A stretch of 30,495 nt of DNA from Candidatus Moraniibacteriota bacterium (GTDB lineage: Bacteria > Patescibacteriota > Minisyncoccia > Moranbacterales > UBA2206), in NCBI GenBank assembly GCA_023261605.1, contig JAHFOP010000004.1:6121-36615 (forward strand), in the 5' to 3' direction. The notes beneath the pieces were generated by a model. That model worked only from the letters and a program-made list of their open reading frames with translations. It had not been told where the DNA came from and did no database searches. A program made the translations under genes and the position numbers. The stretch's first letter is position 1; each line of letters starts with the position of its first letter. Shown piece after piece: positions 14,495-21,495 of the stretch.

Positions 14495-14650
14495 ATGGCA
14501 CGAGAAAATTTGGTCAAGATGAAATGCAGCGTTTGCAATTCCATCAATCATTTCACCAAGCGCAATAAGAAAAAGATCAAGGAAAAGCTGGAACTGAAGA
14601 AGTTTTGCAAGAAATGCCGAACGAACACGGTGCATAAGGAAATGAAATAG
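14495..14650 (+). CDS. rpmG: 50S ribosomal protein bL33
   Basis: 51 residues starting MARENLVKMKCSVC. Four cysteines in two CxxC pairs (C11, C14, C38, C41) mark the zinc-binding form. bL33 sits near the 50S E site. The gene lies inside the tRNA block, between tRNA-Thr(GGU) and tRNA-Trp, a placement that recalls the widespread bacterial order Thr-Tyr-Gly-Thr-tuf-rpmG-Trp-secE with several members missing. The start lies in AAATTTT without Shine-Dalgarno. It is a short gene, easily missed by length cutoffs. Confidence 0.95.
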   Translation: MARENLVKMKCSVCNSINHFTKRNKKKIKEKLELKKFCKKCRTNTVHKEMK

Positions 14651-14686
14651 AAGCCCGACTACGCCGGAATTTCCAATTCACAAATA

Positions 14687-14756
14687 TTCAATTTTCAATG
14701 AATTTTCAATTCTTTAATTTTTAAATTTTAAAATTGGGATTTGTTTGAAAATTGAA
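14687..14756. repeat. A/T-rich inverted repeat before tRNA-Trp
   Basis: Exact 12-base arms TTCAATTTTCAA (14687-14698) and TTGAAAATTGAA (14745-14756), embedded in a longer TTTTCAATT-like simple region (14670-14775). A small palindrome CCATGC-GAA-GCATGG follows at 14775-14789, three bases before tRNA-Trp. I see no gene in 14651-14791. Confidence 0.55.
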
Positions 14757-14791
14757 AACTGGAGTTTGAAAATTCCATGCGAAGCATGGCT

Positions 14792-14862
14792 GCGGGTGTA
14801 GTTTAGTGGTAGAACGGGGGTCTCCAAAACCCTTGGCGGGAGTTCGATTCTCTCCACCCGTG
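14792..14862 (+). tRNA. tRNA-Trp (anticodon CCA)
   Basis: 71 bases. Acceptor GCGGGTG / CACCCGT, with an unusual G-U first pair; D stem GTTT / GAAC; anticodon stem GGGGT / ACCCT with loop CTCCAAA (anticodon CCA); short 4-base variable loop; T stem GGGAG / CTCTC. Discriminator G, the normal Trp identity base. The CCA tail is not encoded. Confidence 0.95.
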
Positions 14863-14868
14863 CATATT

Positions 14869-14896
14869 AAACAGAGCTTAATTGAGCTCTGTTTTT
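14869..14896 (+). terminator. terminator after tRNA-Trp
   Basis: Stem ACAGAGCT / AGCTCTGT extended by AA/TT, 6-base loop, then T run. It closes the tRNA-rpmG block. Confidence 0.88.
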
Positions 14897-14985
14897 GTAT
14901 AGAGAAATGAGTCTTCGAACAAAAATTATCGATATATGCCCTATTTTGTGTTAAAATAGACATAAATTAAAGTAAATTTAAAAAT

Positions 14986-15480
14986 ATGGAGAAAAAAGTT
15001 ATTTGTAGCGATATTGAAGGAAATAAATTTAACGTGCCAGTCAGTGAATTATCTTTTCGTCCTTCTGTTTACGCTCTAATTATTGAAAATGGGAAAATCC
15101 TACTTTCAAAACAGTGGGAGGGATATGATTTTCCAGGAGGAGGAATGGAGCTTGGCGAAACTATAGAAAAAGCCTTGAAGAGAGAGGTAATGGAGGAAAC
15201 TGGTGTTGAAGTTCAAGTTGGCAAAGTCATTGCTTGTGAAAATTCATTTTTCAAATTGCCATTTGTCGGCACGTACGTTCACTCAATCCTTATGTATTTT
15301 TTATGTAAAAATATTGGAGGAATATTAACAACAGATAATTTTGCTGAGAACGAAAAGAAATATGCTGATATGCCAGAGTGGATAGATTTGAATAATATTG
15401 ATAAAATTAAGTTTTGCAATTCGGTTGATAGCGTGAGAATTATTAAAGAGGCAATAAAATTACAAGCAATGAAGAATTAA
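14986..15480 (+). CDS. Nudix hydrolase
   Basis: 164 residues of normal length. The Nudix box GX5EX7REUXEEXGU is complete at residues 52-74 (G52, E58, R66, E67, E70, E71, G73), providing the metal-binding helix that cleaves nucleoside-diphosphate-linked substrates. The substrate (oxidised nucleotide, sugar nucleotide, dinucleotide) cannot be read from sequence. An extended -10 element, TGTTAAAAT near 14950, could provide a private promoter. It is more A/T-rich than the ribosomal genes; it lies just outside the tRNA block, a common site for acquired genes. Confidence 0.88.
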   Translation: MEKKVICSDIEGNKFNVPVSELSFRPSVYALIIENGKILLSKQWEGYDFPGGGMELGETIEKALKREVMEETGVEVQVGKVIACENSFFKLPFVGTYVHSILMYFLCKNIGGILTTDNFAENEKKYADMPEWIDLNNIDKIKFCNSVDSVRIIKEAIKLQAMKN

Positions 15481-15591
15481 AATCTAAATTTGCTTCAACA
15501 AAGCGATTGCTCGCTGTAATTCGACATCAATCCTGTTCCAATTTTCCAAAATATTGTTCCTAGTCCTATTCATGGCTTCGTGCAATAAAGA

Positions 15592-15624
15592 AACAGCTTC
15601 CCGTGAGGGGGCTGTTTTATTTTT
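15592..15624 (+). terminator. probable terminator downstream of the Nudix gene
   Basis: AACAGC / GCTGTT stem (15592-15597 and 15611-15616) with an inner CCC/GGG extension around GTGA, followed by a T-rich tract. It is 111 bases after the Nudix stop, in a stretch (15481-15700) otherwise without a convincing gene. Confidence 0.65.
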
Positions 15625-15633
15625 GCTAAATGC

Positions 15634-15662
15634 TTTAAGTGGGGGTAAAATAAAGATAATAT
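15634..15662 (+). promoter_or_regulatory. possible promoter of the RhuM-family gene
   Basis: -35 TTTAAG (15634-15639), 17-base spacer, -10 TAATAT (15657-15662). The -35 match is weak, the -10 good. Confidence 0.45.
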
Positions 15663-15677
15663 AAAAAAGTAAGGACA

Positions 15678-15691
15678 TTGCTCCGGAGCAA
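15678..15691. promoter_or_regulatory. perfect 14-base palindrome in the RhuM leader
   Basis: TTGCTCCGGAGCAA lies between an AAGGA-like ribosome-binding sequence (15671-15675) and ATG 15701. It could be an operator bound by the gene's own winged-helix-like product, or a hairpin that shortens the distance from ribosome site to start. Either is inference. Confidence 0.5.
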
Positions 15692-15700
15692 GCAAAAAAT

Positions 15701-16753
15701 ATGGAGAAAAACGATCAAAATAATATTATAAATAATGATAATTTTGGTGAGATTATCATCTATAAAGGCGCTGACGGGGCGCCGCAAATTCAAGTGCAAA
15801 TGAAAGACGAAACCGTTTGGCTTACGCAAGATCAAATTGCGGTTTTGTTTGGCAAGGGACGATCGACTATCGCCGAACATATACAAAATATATTTAGAGA
15901 GGGTGAATTAGCTGAAAAAGAGGTATGTCGGGATTTCCGACGTACCACTCGGCATGGAGCTATAAAGGGAAAAACTCAAAAACAATCTGTTAAATACTAT
16001 AATCTCGATGTTATTATCTCTGTTGGTTACCGTGTAAACTCATTACGAGGTACCCAATTCCGCATTTGGGCTACGCAAAAATTGAAAGAATATATCGTTA
16101 AGGGTTTTATTATGGACGACGAACGCCTCAAAGAAAATGGCGGTGGACTATATTGGAAAAACCTATTGTCTCGTATCCGTGATATTCGATCTAGTGAAAA
16201 GATGTTATATAGACAAGTTTTGGATCTTTATGCCACCAGCGCGGATTATGATCCAAAATCTTTACACTCGATTAAACTTTTCAAAATTGTGCAAAACAAA
16301 TTGCACTATGCCGTGCATAAAGAAACAGCAGCAGAGGTTATTTACAATCGCGCTGATAGCGAGAAAGAATTTATGGGCTTGACGGTTTTCGCGGGTGATT
16401 TACCAGTGCTCGAAGAAGTGAGAATTGCTAAAAATTATTTGTTTCCCAAAGAGTTAGAAAAATTAAACAGACTTGTCTCGGCATATTTTGAATTGGCGGA
16501 ATTGCGTGCTATGGATCAGCAAATAATGCATATGGCTGATCATATTGCATCTTTAGACAAATTACTTTCTGATTATGGTAAGGGTGTTCTAACTGATGCC
16601 GGAAAAATAACACATAGAAAAGCTATAGAAAAAGCAGAAAAGGAGTATGGAAAATTTCAAGCAAAAACACTTTCTCCCGTTGAAAAAGCCTATTTGGAAA
16701 ACATTAAATTGCTGAAGAAAAAAGTGGAGAAAAAAATAAAAAATAAAAAATAA
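15701..16753 (+). CDS. RhuM-family protein
   Basis: 350 residues. The N-terminal part (about 25-70) has the helix-turn-helix-like segment ETVWLTQDQIAVLFGKGRST. The middle has the family motif YYNLDVIISVGYRVNSLRGT and FRIWATQKLKEYIVKGF (about 104-143). The C-terminal half resembles a long helical Fic/Doc-associated region (LHSIKLFKIVQNKLHYAVH). Such proteins are annotated 'virulence RhuM family' after a Salmonella pathogenicity-island gene, but their molecular role is not established, and they are common in mobile and defence regions. Full length compared with the family. It is A/T-rich, flanked by palindromes, and sits apart from operons, suggesting acquisition. Confidence 0.85.
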   Translation: MEKNDQNNIINNDNFGEIIIYKGADGAPQIQVQMKDETVWLTQDQIAVLFGKGRSTIAEHIQNIFREGELAEKEVCRDFRRTTRHGAIKGKTQKQSVKYYNLDVIISVGYRVNSLRGTQFRIWATQKLKEYIVKGFIMDDERLKENGGGLYWKNLLSRIRDIRSSEKMLYRQVLDLYATSADYDPKSLHSIKLFKIVQNKLHYAVHKETAAEVIYNRADSEKEFMGLTVFAGDLPVLEEVRIAKNYLFPKELEKLNRLVSAYFELAELRAMDQQIMHMADHIASLDKLLSDYGKGVLTDAGKITHRKAIEKAEKEYGKFQAKTLSPVEKAYLENIKLLKKKVEKKIKNKK

Positions 16754-16805
16754 TTTAAATAATACAATCACCATTAAATTTTTGCGACAATTGAGAATCG
16801 GGGAA

Positions 16806-16840
16806 TAAACCTAGCCGAGAACGGTTCTTGGTCGGGTTTA
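16806..16840. other. unassigned two-tier hairpin downstream of RhuM gene
   Basis: Outer arms TAAACC (16806-16811) and GGTTTA (16835-16840) enclose CCGAGAA (16815-16821) / TTCTTGG (16825-16831). There is no T run after it, so it is not a normal terminator. The rest of 16754-16940 contains no gene that I can see. Confidence 0.5.
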
Positions 16841-16878
16841 ACATTATGCTTAGTCGTATCTACTAGCCCGTGCTCGAT

Positions 16879-16908
16879 AAAAACAAGACTAATGGAAGTC
16901 TTGTTTTT
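16879..16908. terminator. bidirectional terminator between RhuM and Lmo0937-like genes
   Basis: Perfect 12-bp stem AAAAACAAGACT / AGTCTTGTTTTT with a 6-base loop. The A and T ends make it work in both directions; convergent genes flank it (RhuM upstream on plus, the 48-residue gene on minus). Confidence 0.85.
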
Positions 16909-16941
16909 AGGAGTAGCAAAAAGAGGTTGAACGGTTTTGAA

Positions 16942-17088
16942 CTAAAGAACGCTGCGACCTTGCAAGAGGCGGATGATGATTAGGATGATGGCAATCACGA
17001 GGAGGATGTGAAGCAGTCCACCCAGAGTGTAGGAAGTGATGAAACCCAAAAACCAGAGAATAAGAAGGATGATAATTATAGTCCACAT
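16942..17088 (-). CDS. Lmo0937/DUF5670-family small membrane protein
   Basis: 48 residues, starting MWTIIIILLILWFLGF and ending LLQGRSVL. Two hydrophobic helices (about 2-18 and 26-41) are joined by the conserved turn YTLGG. Length and pattern match the tiny Lmo0937 family, named after a Listeria protein and often linked to stress responses; the function is unknown. It is encoded on the minus strand, 68 bases beyond the start-side end of the mannosyltransferase gene's stop, and is closed by the bidirectional terminator. Easily missed because it is so short. Confidence 0.85.
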   Translation of the reverse strand: MWTIIIILLILWFLGFITSYTLGGLLHILLVIAIILIIIRLLQGRSVL

Positions 17089-17156
17089 ATATTTTTTAAG
17101 TAGTTGTATCTGTTCATAATACAGCAGGTGTGGTTGTATATTTCATGAGTGACTGA

Positions 17157-18257
17157 TTATCCTGCCCAATAGTTGTTTACGAACAGGATTATGTCTAAAG
17201 CGAAGAATAGGATTGATGTTCCAATCCAAACTTGCTGGAATGTTTTGTTTTTTATTTTGGCGAGCAGTATGTAAATCGGAAATAACACTAGGCTATAGCG
17301 GCCGATGCTCATGAGCGTCCCTGAAGTCAGGGCGGCGGCAACGGTCAGTGACATAAATACAGCATATAGCGCAGACAGTTTTTGATAGACGAAATAAACC
17401 ATAGTCAATATAAAAACGGTTAGGGCGATATCAATGCTCATGTTTATAATGGAAGGATGGGAAAATAATGAAAAATGATCCCAATTGATTTGGAAGGATC
17501 TTCCCCAGGCACTTTCGATTTGGAAGAACAGCCAAAAGTTGTGGAATTTCAGATAGCCATAGAAAATGAAGGCGAAGGCTCCGATTGGGGCAAAAAATAC
17601 CGGCCAGATTTTTGAGGTGAAGATGCTTTTCCATCCATAGTTTCGCCAAATTTCCCAAAGGATCGGAAGCGCCAGAAAAACGCCGTTGCTGTGGGTCAGC
17701 GCGCCAAGCAGGGCAAATGCTCCGGCGGCGTAGAAATTTTTGCGGAAAGCATAATAGAAAGTGGCGATTGTCAGGAAAAGGAAGAGAGCTTCTGTGTATA
17801 TGACATTTAGGAAAAAGGCAGTCGGAAAAACCAAAAGCAACAATATTGGCAGTTCAGGATCAATGTCTGGGTGGAATTCTTTAACCAATTTATAGAAGAA
17901 GGCGCAGGCTGCGAACAGAGAAATGATACTTATGATCCAGCCAGCCAAAACATAATTTCCCAGTAGCGCTGTGCCGACCAGTTTGATGAGCAGCGGGTAG
18001 AGAGGGAAGAATACGACATTAGAAAGCAAGTTGTCAGTTTTCAAATAGTATCCATTCTTCACAATGTCCAGATACCAATATGTGTCCCAGCGGTTGTGCA
18101 TTTCGATGATGTCCCAACTTTGCTTGGTGGGAAAGCTTTCAGGTGTGATCCATGTGTAGGCTGTATCGGGGCGCAGATTGAAGCGATTGAGTGCTGCAAA
18201 ACCGAAAATATTTACGATTATCAACCAGAAAAAAACCACAAGCATCATTCTTTTCAT
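17157..18257 (-). CDS. PIG-V-like mannosyltransferase, multi-pass membrane
   Basis: 366 residues with about eight to ten membrane helices. The first exterior loop carries NRWDTYWYLDIVKNGY (about 56-71), the signature segment of GT-C-type PIG-V/mannosyltransferase proteins, including the acidic D58 expected for catalysis; FFPLYPLLIKLVG follows. Such enzymes transfer a sugar from a lipid-linked donor outside the membrane. The exact donor and acceptor are unknown. It is a single gene transcribed divergently from the SGNH hydrolase. An extended -10 (TGC-TACAAT, read on the minus strand at 18288-18296) overlaps a perfect palindrome. Confidence 0.8.
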   Translation of the reverse strand: MKRMMLVVFFWLIIVNIFGFAALNRFNLRPDTAYTWITPESFPTKQSWDIIEMHNRWDTYWYLDIVKNGYYLKTDNLLSNVVFFPLYPLLIKLVGTALLGNYVLAGWIISIISLFAACAFFYKLVKEFHPDIDPELPILLLLVFPTAFFLNVIYTEALFLFLTIATFYYAFRKNFYAAGAFALLGALTHSNGVFLALPILWEIWRNYGWKSIFTSKIWPVFFAPIGAFAFIFYGYLKFHNFWLFFQIESAWGRSFQINWDHFSLFSHPSIINMSIDIALTVFILTMVYFVYQKLSALYAVFMSLTVAAALTSGTLMSIGRYSLVLFPIYILLAKIKNKTFQQVWIGTSILFFALDIILFVNNYWAG

Positions 18258-18291
18258 ATTATTTTGGATATTTTATTGAATAATTGGATTG

Positions 18292-18310
18292 TAGCATAAA
18301 ATTTATGCTA
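18292..18310. promoter_or_regulatory. 19-base perfect palindrome between divergent envelope genes
   Basis: TAGCATAAA-A-TTTATGCTA lies between the mannosyltransferase start (minus) and the SGNH hydrolase start (plus), overlapping the likely minus-strand extended -10. It is placed like an operator shared by two divergent promoters. Confidence 0.55.
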
Positions 18311-18339
18311 GGCCTATCTTTTTAATTCTGGCTTTTTCG

Positions 18340-18348
18340 TGGTAAAAT
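18340..18348 (+). promoter_or_regulatory. extended -10 promoter of the SGNH hydrolase gene
   Basis: TGG-TAAAAT, an extended -10 without a convincing -35. Similar TGn-TAAAAT or TGn-TATACT elements occur before the Nudix and YggT genes, hinting that this sigma-factor preference is general here. Confidence 0.55.
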
Positions 18349-18369
18349 AGATTTGATAAAAATAAAAAA

Positions 18370-19083
18370 ATGAATAAAGAAATAAATAAAGGAATAAAAA
18401 AATGGCTGGCGGTTGGAGCGATGATTGTTTCGGTAGTATCTTTAGGCCGAGCGATCTGGTTCAACTATCAATTCAGTTATCAAAAATCGCAAACAATTTG
18501 GCAGGATGTGCTGTCGCGCGTCGGAGTTTACAAACCGGACACGAACGCGAACAGTGAAATTGTTTTTTTGGGCGACAGTATCACTTTTCAAGAAGACTGG
18601 AATGTGCTTTTCGGAGTTTCGAACATCGCAAATGCGGGCCTGAGCGGCAATACGACGGATGATGTTTTGACTCGGCTTCCTGCGGTCATTAGTGGCCATC
18701 CGCAGAAACTGTTTTTGATGATCGGCATTAACGACTTGCGGACAGGCAAAGATGTGGCCTATGTTTTTTCCAACTATGCAAAAATAGTTAGTCAGATAAA
18801 AACAGTGTCACCGGAGACAAAAATATTTTTGGAGAGCGTGTTGCCCGTGGACAATGACATCGCTGGACCAAATTTTGGCATCATCGACGCGCAAAAAATC
18901 ATTGATTTGAACAGTCGAATCAAATCTTTGGCCAATGGAAAGGAGATTCAATTCATCGATCTATATCCAAATTTTTGCGGACCGAATTATAAATTATATG
19001 TCGCGTACGCCAAAGACGGATTGCATCTCAATTCGCACGGATATGCAGTGTGGAAAAAAATAATAATTGATAACGTAAAATAA
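18370..19083 (+). CDS. SGNH/GDSL-type hydrolase, membrane-anchored
   Basis: 237 residues. An N-terminal transmembrane helix (about 11-27) anchors the enzyme, with the catalytic domain outside. SGNH blocks: GDSIT (S70 nucleophile), NAGLSGNTT (G92 region), IGINDL (N121) and DGLHLN (D216, H219). The triad is complete, so an active esterase or deacetylase-like enzyme on lipids or cell-wall glycans is likely; the substrate is not evident. It converges with an acyltransferase 3 gene, 4 bases apart, and these two families often work together or are fused in glycan O-acylation. Confidence 0.88.
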   Translation: MNKEINKGIKKWLAVGAMIVSVVSLGRAIWFNYQFSYQKSQTIWQDVLSRVGVYKPDTNANSEIVFLGDSITFQEDWNVLFGVSNIANAGLSGNTTDDVLTRLPAVISGHPQKLFLMIGINDLRTGKDVAYVFSNYAKIVSQIKTVSPETKIFLESVLPVDNDIAGPNFGIIDAQKIIDLNSRIKSLANGKEIQFIDLYPNFCGPNYKLYVAYAKDGLHLNSHGYAVWKKIIIDNVK

Positions 19084-19087
19084 TTTT

Positions 19088-20236
19088 TTAACCTTTTTTA
19101 GCGGGTTGTAGTTTTTGTCTCATCGGTACTTCGATAAGATGATAAGTTAAAGTAGAGATGAGAATGACAACGGTGAGATAGATTGAAGTGTAGAGCCAGG
19201 CCGTTCCCCAACTGGGATTTTCTAGTGTTATCCAAGTGAATTTTTTGACTTTGAGATAATTGAAAAGGAAAAACATGATTGGCAGGTGCATGAGATAGAG
19301 CGAATAGGAAATGTCTCCCAAATAGAGGAGGGGTTTTAAGTTGAGAAACCATTTGCCGATGCCTTCCGTGTAGACACTGACCAAGATTACCGCGGAAAAC
19401 GCCATGATTGGAACAAAATCAGGCAGAGGAAAAGTCATGGCCGTTACCACGAGCGCCATAGCCAAGAGCCAGACAATATTTCTATTAAGATAGCGGTGAC
19501 CCCAGCTGACGCGGTAGAGTTCGTAGAGCAACATGCCGAAAAGGAAGCCGAAAAAGCAACGGACGAAGCCATAATCATAAGTCACGTCCAGCGTGTTTTG
19601 TATATTGGCGTTGCGGAGGCCAAGCGTCCCGTTAGACAACGGATAAAGATAATAGATGATAAATAGATAACCGCCGATGACACCGAAAAAGACGAAAATT
19701 TTCTTCCAGTCGGTAAGGCGGCGAAAGGGGATGAGGAGAAAAGGGAAAATGACATACATCCACCATTCGACACTAATGGACCACGAAGCACTGTTCCAAG
19801 ACAAGTTTTTGCTAATGTTCATTGACTGGATGAGCAGTAGGTTGGTCCAAATGCCACTCACGTTGAAAGTGTGAATGTAGTCGGCCGGATACAGCGTGAA
19901 ATTGGCGCGGTACCAGAAGTAGAAAGCGACCATGCACAGGAAAGAAAAGATGTGGAGCGGATAGATGCGGGCAAACCGTGAACGCATGAATTTTTTGAAA
20001 TTTCCTTTGATGCTTTCCCCGAATGATTCTGAATAGACATGCATCATGATGAAACCGGACAGCAGAAAAAAGAAATCCACCCACAGATAACCTTTGCGGA
20101 TAAAATTGTCGAAGGGACTGTCCCAAGGCGCCAAGGCAAAACAGAAAATATTAACATGCAGCAAAATGACCAAAATGGCGGCCAGACCGCGGAGAGATGT
20201 GAGCGAAGAAAGGTAGGTTTTCTTTTTCGTATTCAT
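19088..20236 (-). CDS. acyltransferase 3 (OafA/YrhL-type) membrane protein
   Basis: 382 residues with about ten membrane helices. The catalytic-type motifs LTSLRGLAAILVILLH (R16, H27) and KGYLWVDFFFLLSGFIM are near the N-terminus; RFARIYPLH follows at about 87-95. The family moves acetyl or other acyl groups across the membrane onto surface glycans. No C-terminal SGNH domain is fused, but an SGNH protein is encoded convergently next door. A good minus-strand promoter (20277-20305) lies 41 bases upstream. Confidence 0.9.
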   Translation of the reverse strand: MNTKKKTYLSSLTSLRGLAAILVILLHVNIFCFALAPWDSPFDNFIRKGYLWVDFFFLLSGFIMMHVYSESFGESIKGNFKKFMRSRFARIYPLHIFSFLCMVAFYFWYRANFTLYPADYIHTFNVSGIWTNLLLIQSMNISKNLSWNSASWSISVEWWMYVIFPFLLIPFRRLTDWKKIFVFFGVIGGYLFIIYYLYPLSNGTLGLRNANIQNTLDVTYDYGFVRCFFGFLFGMLLYELYRVSWGHRYLNRNIVWLLAMALVVTAMTFPLPDFVPIMAFSAVILVSVYTEGIGKWFLNLKPLLYLGDISYSLYLMHLPIMFFLFNYLKVKKFTWITLENPSWGTAWLYTSIYLTVVILISTLTYHLIEVPMRQKLQPAKKG

Positions 20237-20246
20237 AGCAATAAGT

Positions 20247-20259
20247 TATACATTGTATA
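20247..20259. promoter_or_regulatory. operator-like palindrome in the acyltransferase leader
   Basis: TATACA-T-TGTATA, perfect around a central base, sits about 11-23 bases downstream of the predicted minus-strand transcription start, where a repressor would block transcription. Confidence 0.45.
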
Positions 20260-20276
20260 CATGTGGCACGCTTGAT

Positions 20277-20305
20277 ATTATACAACCTAAAACCTCAGGA
20301 GTAAA
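20277..20305 (-). promoter_or_regulatory. sigma70-type promoter of the acyltransferase gene
   Basis: Read on the minus strand: -35 TTTACT (20305-20300), 17-base spacer, consensus -10 TATAAT (20282-20277). Confidence 0.72.
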
Positions 20306-20324
20306 CTTTAGTCCAAAGTCGAGC

Positions 20325-20353
20325 TTAAACTGGGGGTATTTTTGTGGTATACT
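20325..20353 (+). promoter_or_regulatory. promoter of the YggT-like gene
   Basis: -35 TTAAAC (20325-20330), 17-base spacer, -10 TATACT (20348-20353) with the extended TGG just before it. It is divergent from, and close to, the acyltransferase promoter. Confidence 0.7.
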
Positions 20354-20400
20354 GGAGATAGTGGAAAAGGGAAAAAGTTTAAAAATTTAAACTAAAAATT

Positions 20401-20688
20401 ATGTTTGGAATCGTACGCAGCATTGTCAGCGCCGTGGTGGGGATAATTGAGTTTTTATTGACACTCAGATTTGTGTTCAAATTTTTTGCGGCGAGTGCTC
20501 ACGCCACTTTCGTCAGCTGGCTCTATGACACGACTGCACCGCTCGTCAGTCCGTTCGTCGGCATTTTGCCAAATTTAAAACTGGGCGCTTTCGTAATCGA
20601 CTTCGCCACCTTGGCGGCGCTCATTGTCTATACCTTGGTTGGTTATTTCATCTTGCAGTTGTTTTCCCACGTCAGTCCGTCCCGTTGA
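20401..20688 (+). CDS. YggT-family small membrane protein
   Basis: 95 residues, two to three membrane helices (about 5-33 and 65-87). The pattern FLLTLRFVFKFFAASAHATF followed by PLVSPFVGILPN matches the YggT family. YggT proteins are found near division or osmotic-stress genes in other bacteria; the molecular role is unclear. Single YggT repeat, normal for short members. The next small membrane gene follows after 46 bases on the same strand with no terminator between, so the two are probably co-transcribed. Confidence 0.8.
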   Translation: MFGIVRSIVSAVVGIIEFLLTLRFVFKFFAASAHATFVSWLYDTTAPLVSPFVGILPNLKLGAFVIDFATLAALIVYTLVGYFILQLFSHVSPSR

Positions 20689-20734
20689 ATTTAATATAAA
20701 CAAAGCTAAGCCATGTTAAAAAGATAAAAATAAA

Positions 20735-20968
20735 ATGGAAAATGAAGATAAGAACTTGGTTGAAAGTGTAAATCTTTTGTCATCCAAAGTAACAAAACTA
20801 AGTTCGTTCAGCCGTTCATTTTTGCAAGGCATCTTTTTTGGCCTCGGCTCGGCCATTGGCGCGAGCATCATTGCGGCCATTCTTATCGGAGCCATCAACT
20901 GGTTCATTCACTCGACTTCTGGCGTGCCAGTGCTCAGGAACATGCCAGCGGTGCAGTTGCAGAAATAG
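20735..20968 (+). CDS. DUF5665-like small membrane protein
   Basis: 77 residues. A short charged N-terminus (1-27) leads to the segment FLQGIFFGLGSAIGASIIAA and one membrane helix (about 33-58), then VPVLRNMPAV. Length and the GLGSAIGA core resemble DUF5665 proteins. The function is unknown. It follows the YggT-like gene and lacks Shine-Dalgarno. Confidence 0.65.
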   Translation: MENEDKNLVESVNLLSSKVTKLSSFSRSFLQGIFFGLGSAIGASIIAAILIGAINWFIHSTSGVPVLRNMPAVQLQK

Positions 20969-20988
20969 ATTGAGTCACTGTTAACTTT

Positions 20989-21017
20989 TTGCCAAAAATA
21001 TGTTTTTGATATAGGAT
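20989..21017 (+). promoter_or_regulatory. possible promoter of the zinc-ribbon gene
   Basis: -35 TTGCCA (20989-20994), 17-base spacer, -10 TAGGAT (21012-21017). The leader then carries an inverted repeat TTGAC-AATTA-GTCAA (21037-21051) before the Shine-Dalgarno GGGAGG at 21060-21065. Confidence 0.5.
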
Positions 21018-21071
21018 GGTGGTAGGCGCAGCAGTATTGACAATTAGTCAACAATTATTGGGAGGCTAAAA

Positions 21072-21260
21072 ATGGCAAGCAGACAACTTCAACCGCAGGA
21101 TTTAAGAGGGAAAGCATACGCAAGTAACAGAGGTGACCCAGTCGCATCAGAAGGAGGGAAACTGGTGGTGTATTGTAACCATTGTGGCAAGCAGCAACCG
21201 GCCAACTGGGAAAAGGGAGTTTGTAGAGCTTGCAACTTGCCTTTGCCGCGACAATTATAA
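21072..21260 (+). CDS. small zinc-ribbon protein, unknown function
   Basis: 62 residues. Two CxxC knuckles, CNHC (35-38) and CRAC (51-54), form a probable zinc ribbon in the C-terminal half. The N-terminal half (1-30) is polar with no recognised motif. There is no membrane segment. A strong Shine-Dalgarno GGGAGG lies 6 bases before ATG, unlike the household genes. The gene is a closed unit with a promoter upstream and a GCAA-tetraloop terminator downstream. A DNA- or RNA-binding adaptor role is possible but not shown. Confidence 0.75.
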   Translation: MASRQLQPQDLRGKAYASNRGDPVASEGGKLVVYCNHCGKQQPANWEKGVCRACNLPLPRQL

Positions 21261-21301
21261 GGAGGCAATAGTTTTTTTGAGGAGAATTCCTCTATGTATA
21301 T

Positions 21302-21335
21302 ACCCGCCGTGGCAACACGGTGGTTCTTTTTTTTA
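21302..21335 (+). terminator. terminator of the zinc-ribbon gene
   Basis: Stem CCGCCGTG / CACGGTGG (21304-21311 and 21316-21323, one G-T pair) with a GCAA tetraloop, then a long T run. Confidence 0.9.
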
Positions 21336-21356
21336 GAATCAGTTTTTGCCAAAACA

Positions 21357-21490
21357 TTGACGAATTGTTAAAAATATTATAATATCATACATCAGTCCTT
21401 TTTAAATTTAGGCAGTAATAAATGTTGGTAAACAACAAAACGGACTGACACAGCCCGGCATAAGCCTGGCGGAATTCATTACACAGGAGG
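21357..21490 (+). promoter_or_regulatory. promoter and structured leader of the 21496 gene
   Basis: TTGACG (21357-21362) and TATAAT (21378-21383) are 15 bases apart, shorter than ideal. The leader has complementary TCAGTCC (21392-21398) / GGACTGA (21442-21448) and a GC hairpin GCCCGGC-ATAA-GCCTGGC (about 21453-21470, one mismatch). Shine-Dalgarno AGGAGG is at 21485-21490. Confidence 0.5.
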
Positions 21491-21495
21491 TTGCT

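Noticed and set aside
14176..14791. CRISPR-like array in the tRNA block
   Set aside because: Repeats are simple A/T-rich sequence and inverted, not regularly spaced direct repeats with unique spacers. No CRISPR array was seen anywhere in the window.
15484..15678. Minus-strand 64-codon frame between Nudix and RhuM genes
   Set aside because: It crosses a terminator-like hairpin, has no ribosome site and no recognised family. It may be a decayed fragment, but I cannot support it as a gene.
21268..21367. Short frames after a GGAGG-like sequence downstream of the zinc-ribbon gene
   Set aside because: They read straight through the strong terminator at 21302-21335 and have no coding character.
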